The position numbers were made by a program, and so were the translations under genes. Below are positions 12,204-15,656 of a stretch of DNA of 15,656 nucleotides, one piece after another. A model generated the notes under the pieces. The model saw nothing but the letters and a program-made list of their open reading frames with translations. It was not told the origin of the DNA and searched no databases. Source of the stretch: Pseudonocardiales bacterium (GTDB lineage: Bacteria > Actinomycetota > Actinomycetes > Mycobacteriales > Jatrophihabitantaceae); the NCBI GenBank assembly GCA_030840415.1, contig JAVEEO010000478.1, positions 1 through 15,656 on the forward strand. The letters run 5' to 3'. Each line of letters starts with the position of its first letter. Position 1 is the first letter of the stretch.

Positions 12204-15200
12204 ATGCAGCCAATGACCGTTACGAGATTCAGGTCGAAGATCATTACGGCCGTGGTGGGTGCGACAGCACTCGGCACCGTCTGCCAGTTTGTCGGGGGAG
12301 TGCCGGCCGGCGCGGCGCCGGTCGCGCCGGGTGCCGCGCCGGAGTCGGTGATCGTGGTGCTGCACGACCAGCTCACGGCCACCCCGGCCGACCGGGCCCA
12401 CGTCAGTTCCCGTCGCGCCCAGGCCACCAGCGCGCAGAACGCGGTGCTGAGCCGGCTGTCCAAGCGCAGCGGCGCCACGCCGAGCAAGGTCCGGCACTAC
12501 ACGGCGGCCAACGCGCTCTCGCTCACCGCCACCCCGACCCAGGTCGCAGACCTCGCCGCCGACCCGGCGGTCGCCGCGGTCATCCCGGACAGCCAGGTCG
12601 CGATCCCGGTCCGGCAGAAGGCCTCCGATGGCGCGAGCACCAACGCGCCGCGGCTCGGTACCCCACCGTCCACCGCGGTCTGCCCGACCGACCCCAGCAA
12701 GCCGCTGCTGGAGCCCGAGGCGCTGCAGGACACCAACACCGCCTCCGACGACCCGAACGCCAAGACCGCCCAGCAGCTCACCGACGGCTCGGGCACCAAG
12801 GTCGCCTTCATCGCCGACGCGATCAACCCCGACAACCCCGACTTCATCCGGGCCGACGGCTCACACGTGATCGTCGACTACAAGGCCTTCTCCCCCGACG
12901 GCCCGACCCCGGACGAGGGTGGCGCCGAGGCCTACGGCGACGCCTCCTCGATCGCGGCCCAGGGCCTGGTCTCGCACGACCTGTCGACCTTCGTCAACCC
13001 GGCGTACCCGCTGCCGGCCGGCTGCAACATCCGGATCCTGGGCATGGCGCCCGGAGCCGACCTGGTCGCGCTGAAGATCGACTTCTACACCTCCTCGATC
13101 GTGCAGGCCATCGACTACGCGGTCAGCACCGCCCACGTGGACGTGATCAACGAGTCCTTCGGTGGCAACCCGATCCCGGACGCCGCGGCCCGCAGCGCCA
13201 TCTCGCTGTTCAACGACATGGCCGTCGCGGCCGGCACCACGGTCACCGTCTCCTCCGGTGACGCCGGCACCACCAGCACGATCGGCAACCCGTCCACCGA
13301 CCCGAACATCATCTCGGTCGCCGCCAACACCAACAACCGGACCTACGCCCAGACCGGCTACGCCGGCGCGCGGTTCTTCGGCAACGGCAAGTGGGTCAAC
13401 GACGAGATCTCGTCGCTGTCCTCCGGCGGCTACACCGAGAGCGGCGGCACGGTCGACATCACCGCACCCGGTGAGTCCGGCTGGGCGGTCTGCGACGCCA
13501 ACGCACCGGAGTGCACGAACTTCCGGGGCGGTCACTCCGACTTCCAGCCCTTCGGCGGAACCAGCCAGTCGGCCCCGCTGACCGCCGGTGCCGCGGCGCT
13601 GGTGATCGCGGCCTACCGGTCCAGCCACGGTGGCGCCTCGCCGTCGCCGAAGCTGGTCAAGAAGCTGCTGACCAGCACCGCGACCGACCTGGGCGTGCCG
13701 ACCTTCGAACAGGGTGCGGGCCTGCTCAACTCCCGGGCCGCCGTCGAGGCGGCACTCACCTACCCGGGCAGCAGCAAGCCGGCCCCGGCCGGCGTCAGCT
13801 CGAACATCGTGCTGTCGACCAGCCAGATCGACTTCTCCGCTGAGCCGGGCGCTTCGCACACGTCCACCATCGGCGTGCGCAACGTTGGCACCAAGCCGCT
13901 GACGGTCGCCACGGCCACCCGTGACTTCCGCACGACCAACGTGCAGACGCACAGCACCACGATCACCCCGGGCAGCGACCCGACCTTCCCGTACCCGACC
14001 ACGGGCGCTCCGTGGGCGTACAAGAAGATGACCTTCACGGTGCCCGCCGGCACCGACTACCTTGCTGCGCAGATGATCTGGCAGGGTGCGAAGAAGCAGG
14101 TCGGCACCAGCACGGTCACCCCGGTCGTCCGGTTGTCGATCTTCGGTCCGTCGGGTGAGTTCGTCACCAACAGCCGCCCACAGGGTGGTGCCGTCTCGGC
14201 GAACTACGCCAACGTCGACATCCGCAAGCCGGCGGCCGGCACCTACACCGCGGTGATCTACACGCTGGCCAGCGCATCCGGTTACTCCGGCAGCGTGAGC
14301 CTGCGGACCACCTCGCAGCAGGCCGTCGCGATCGGCCGGGTCAGCCCGCCGGTCCTCTACCTGGCTCCCGGCCAGACCAAGAACGTCCGGGTCACCTTGC
14401 AGGCCCCGGTCGCCGGTGGCGACACCTCGTACGCGATCACCGTTGCCAGCTCCGACGGTCACAAGACCGCCGTGGCCGTGGTGGCCCGCACCGTGCTGCA
14501 GGTGGTGGGCAACCGCGCCACCTTCACCGGCAACATCACCGGCGGCAACGCCCGGGGCGGCTCGGCGGCGCAGGTGCTCACCTACGCCTTCAACGTGTCC
14601 AAGGGCATCCGGGACATCGGCGTGGGCGTCAAGCTCGCCGACAACCCGGCCTACCAGCTCGAGGCCGTCCTGGTCGACCCGAACGACGAGACCCAGGCGG
14701 TGGACAGCAACCTGCTCTCGACCGACCCGTTGACCCTGGGAACGCAGGGCAAGAACCTGCAGCTCAACACCGCCAACCCGATCCCGGGCCGGTGGCGCAT
14801 CGTCATCGCCGTGGTCAACCCGGTTCCGGGCACGTCCTTCGACGAGGCGATCACCGGCCTGATCCGCTTCAACCAGCAGCGGATCAGCACCCAGGGCCTG
14901 CCGAACTCGACGCACACCGTGCTCGAGGCCGGCAAGGCGGTGACCGCCCAGGTCAACGTGAAGAACACCGGCATCGCTCCGATCAACGTCCAGGTCGACC
15001 CGCGCACGGCCAAGCTGCAGACCCTGCAGCTGGTCTCGCCGTTCGGGTCGCAGTCCTTCCAGTTGCCGGCGCACGGTGCGCCGACCTTCCTGGTGCCGCC
15101 GAGCACCACGAGCCTGACCGCGGTGGCCGTCTCCGACGTCCCGGCGCTGGTCGAGCTCACGCCCGGCCTGCAGGGGATCGACGTGGTCGGCAACCTGAAT

Positions 15201-15626
15201 TCCGCCCAGAACGGCAGCACCATCTCGGTGGCCACCGTTCGCGAGCGGCAGGGCACGGTCTCGACCGGCATCTGGTACACCGACGTCGAGGAGGTCGGTG
15301 CCTTCGGTCCGGAGGGTGCCCCGACCGCCGACTCGACGGTCAACCTGAGTGCGCGGACACTGGGCTTCGACCACAGCGTCACGTCCTCGACGGGTGACTT
15401 CTGGGCGGTCGCGACCGACCCGGACGCCGACCTCGGCAACGCGGTGACCATCCAGCCGGGCGAGACCAAGACCATCACGGTCACCATCACGCCCACCGCG
15501 AAGAAGGGCACCAAGGTCAGCGGCGTGCTCAACGTCTACACCCCGCCGTCGTTCGCCTACGCCACCTTCAACACCACCGGTGACACGCTGGCCCAGATCC
15601 CCTACAGCTACACCGTGGGTTCCTGA
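12204..15626 (+). CDS. Large secreted subtilase-fold serine peptidase with sedolisin-like active-site motifs
   Basis: About 1140 residues. A signal peptide (basic MTVTRFRSK, hydrophobic 13-33, likely cut after PAGA) precedes an inhibitor-I9-like propeptide (about 47-135, VIVVLHDQLTATPADR to VAAVIPDSQVAI). The peptidase domain (about 195-520) has VAFIADAINPDNPDF with Asp205 and DVINESFGG with Asn316. It has SSGDAG with Asp353 where subtilisin has its oxyanion Asn, and FGGTSQSAP with nucleophile Ser454. The HGTHVAG histidine motif is absent, and EAYGD (Glu242, Asp246) stands in its place, as in S53 sedolisins. About 620 further residues hold several beta-rich Ig/Fn3-like and pre-peptidase-C-like modules (for example VRLSIFGPSGEF and YQLEAVLVDPNDE). 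No LPxTG or C-terminal transmembrane segment is seen, so it is released or held by binding modules. ATG 12204 or 12213 fits the AGGGGGG site. Codon bias is strong. Confidence 0.88.
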   Translation: MQPMTVTRFRSKIITAVVGATALGTVCQFVGGVPAGAAPVAPGAAPESVIVVLHDQLTATPADRAHVSSRRAQATSAQNAVLSRLSKRSGATPSKVRHYTAANALSLTATPTQVADLAADPAVAAVIPDSQVAIPVRQKASDGASTNAPRLGTPPSTAVCPTDPSKPLLEPEALQDTNTASDDPNAKTAQQLTDGSGTKVAFIADAINPDNPDFIRADGSHVIVDYKAFSPDGPTPDEGGAEAYGDASSIAAQGLVSHDLSTFVNPAYPLPAGCNIRILGMAPGADLVALKIDFYTSSIVQAIDYAVSTAHVDVINESFGGNPIPDAAARSAISLFNDMAVAAGTTVTVSSGDAGTTSTIGNPSTDPNIISVAANTNNRTYAQTGYAGARFFGNGKWVNDEISSLSSGGYTESGGTVDITAPGESGWAVCDANAPECTNFRGGHSDFQPFGGTSQSAPLTAGAAALVIAAYRSSHGGASPSPKLVKKLLTSTATDLGVPTFEQGAGLLNSRAAVEAALTYPGSSKPAPAGVSSNIVLSTSQIDFSAEPGASHTSTIGVRNVGTKPLTVATATRDFRTTNVQTHSTTITPGSDPTFPYPTTGAPWAYKKMTFTVPAGTDYLAAQMIWQGAKKQVGTSTVTPVVRLSIFGPSGEFVTNSRPQGGAVSANYANVDIRKPAAGTYTAVIYTLASASGYSGSVSLRTTSQQAVAIGRVSPPVLYLAPGQTKNVRVTLQAPVAGGDTSYAITVASSDGHKTAVAVVARTVLQVVGNRATFTGNITGGNARGGSAAQVLTYAFNVSKGIRDIGVGVKLADNPAYQLEAVLVDPNDETQAVDSNLLSTDPLTLGTQGKNLQLNTANPIPGRWRIVIAVVNPVPGTSFDEAITGLIRFNQQRISTQGLPNSTHTVLEAGKAVTAQVNVKNTGIAPINVQVDPRTAKLQTLQLVSPFGSQSFQLPAHGAPTFLVPPSTTSLTAVAVSDVPALVELTPGLQGIDVVGNLNSAQNGSTISVATVRERQGTVSTGIWYTDVEEVGAFGPEGAPTADSTVNLSARTLGFDHSVTSSTGDFWAVATDPDADLGNAVTIQPGETKTITVTITPTAKKGTKVSGVLNVYTPPSFAYATFNTTGDTLAQIPYSYTVGS

Positions 15627-15656
15627 GCGAGTTTTCCCTGATGGAATAACGCGATA

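Noticed and set aside
12861..15374. 837-residue minus-strand open frame under the peptidase
   Set aside because: It has extreme Arg/Gly/Val/Asp composition without any domain. It mirrors the third-position GC of the real plus-strand peptidase gene.

Overview
The window is high-GC DNA with dense, almost exclusively G/C-ending codons. Its families (a DtxR/IdeR-type iron box, an actinobacterial ECF sigma operon, an XRE-MurA fusion, and many TANNNT -10 boxes placed 6-8 nt before start codons) point to an actinomycete (Actinomycetota). The sequence alone does not fix the genus. I see no RNA genes, CRISPR arrays, insertion sequences or prophage genes. Thirteen complete protein genes and one partial one cover nearly all of it, and no gene-free stretch exceeds about 240 bp.

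Region 1 (1-2348, minus strand) is a ferric-iron ABC uptake operon. It has an FbpA-type binding lipoprotein followed 9 nt later by an FbpB-type permease that runs off the left edge. A classic iron box sits on the -10 of the operon promoter. Divergent from it is a small, basic, tail-anchored membrane protein (2365-2670).

Region 2 (2728-4479, plus) is an ECF sigma factor translationally coupled (ATGA overlap) to a single-pass membrane protein. That protein carries two tandem copies of a roughly 119-residue extracellular domain. It looks like a sigma/anti-sigma pair without the usual zinc anti-sigma motif.

Region 3 (4503-6581, minus) holds a small conserved-type hypothetical protein, a VOC (glyoxalase-fold) protein with a hairpin terminator, a lipoprotein, and an HxlR-type regulator. 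The regulator is divergent from a DHA2-family MFS exporter (6629-8053, plus). Two copies of a 15-bp operator-like sequence flank the exporter's leaderless start.

Region 4 (8097-10248) contains a shortened SDR-fold protein lacking the catalytic Tyr/Lys, an Ogt-type DNA alkyltransferase, an NAD(P)H-dependent FMN reductase and a convergent, overlapping DUF309 protein. The alkyltransferase and reductase genes appear to have their own leaderless promoters.

Region 5 (10397-15626) holds an XRE helix-turn-helix domain fused to a MurA-like enolpyruvyl transferase. A perfect palindrome overlaps its -10, and a 7-bp-stem terminator follows it. Last is a large secreted subtilase-fold peptidase (about 1140 aa). 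Its active-site motifs look like the sedolisin (S53) set (ExxxD, SSGDAG, GGTS) rather than the S8 Asp-His-Ser set. The observations most worth checking are this protease active site, the self-operator architecture of the XRE-MurA fusion, the sigma factor with its duplicated-ectodomain partner, and the paired operators at the HxlR/MFS junction.
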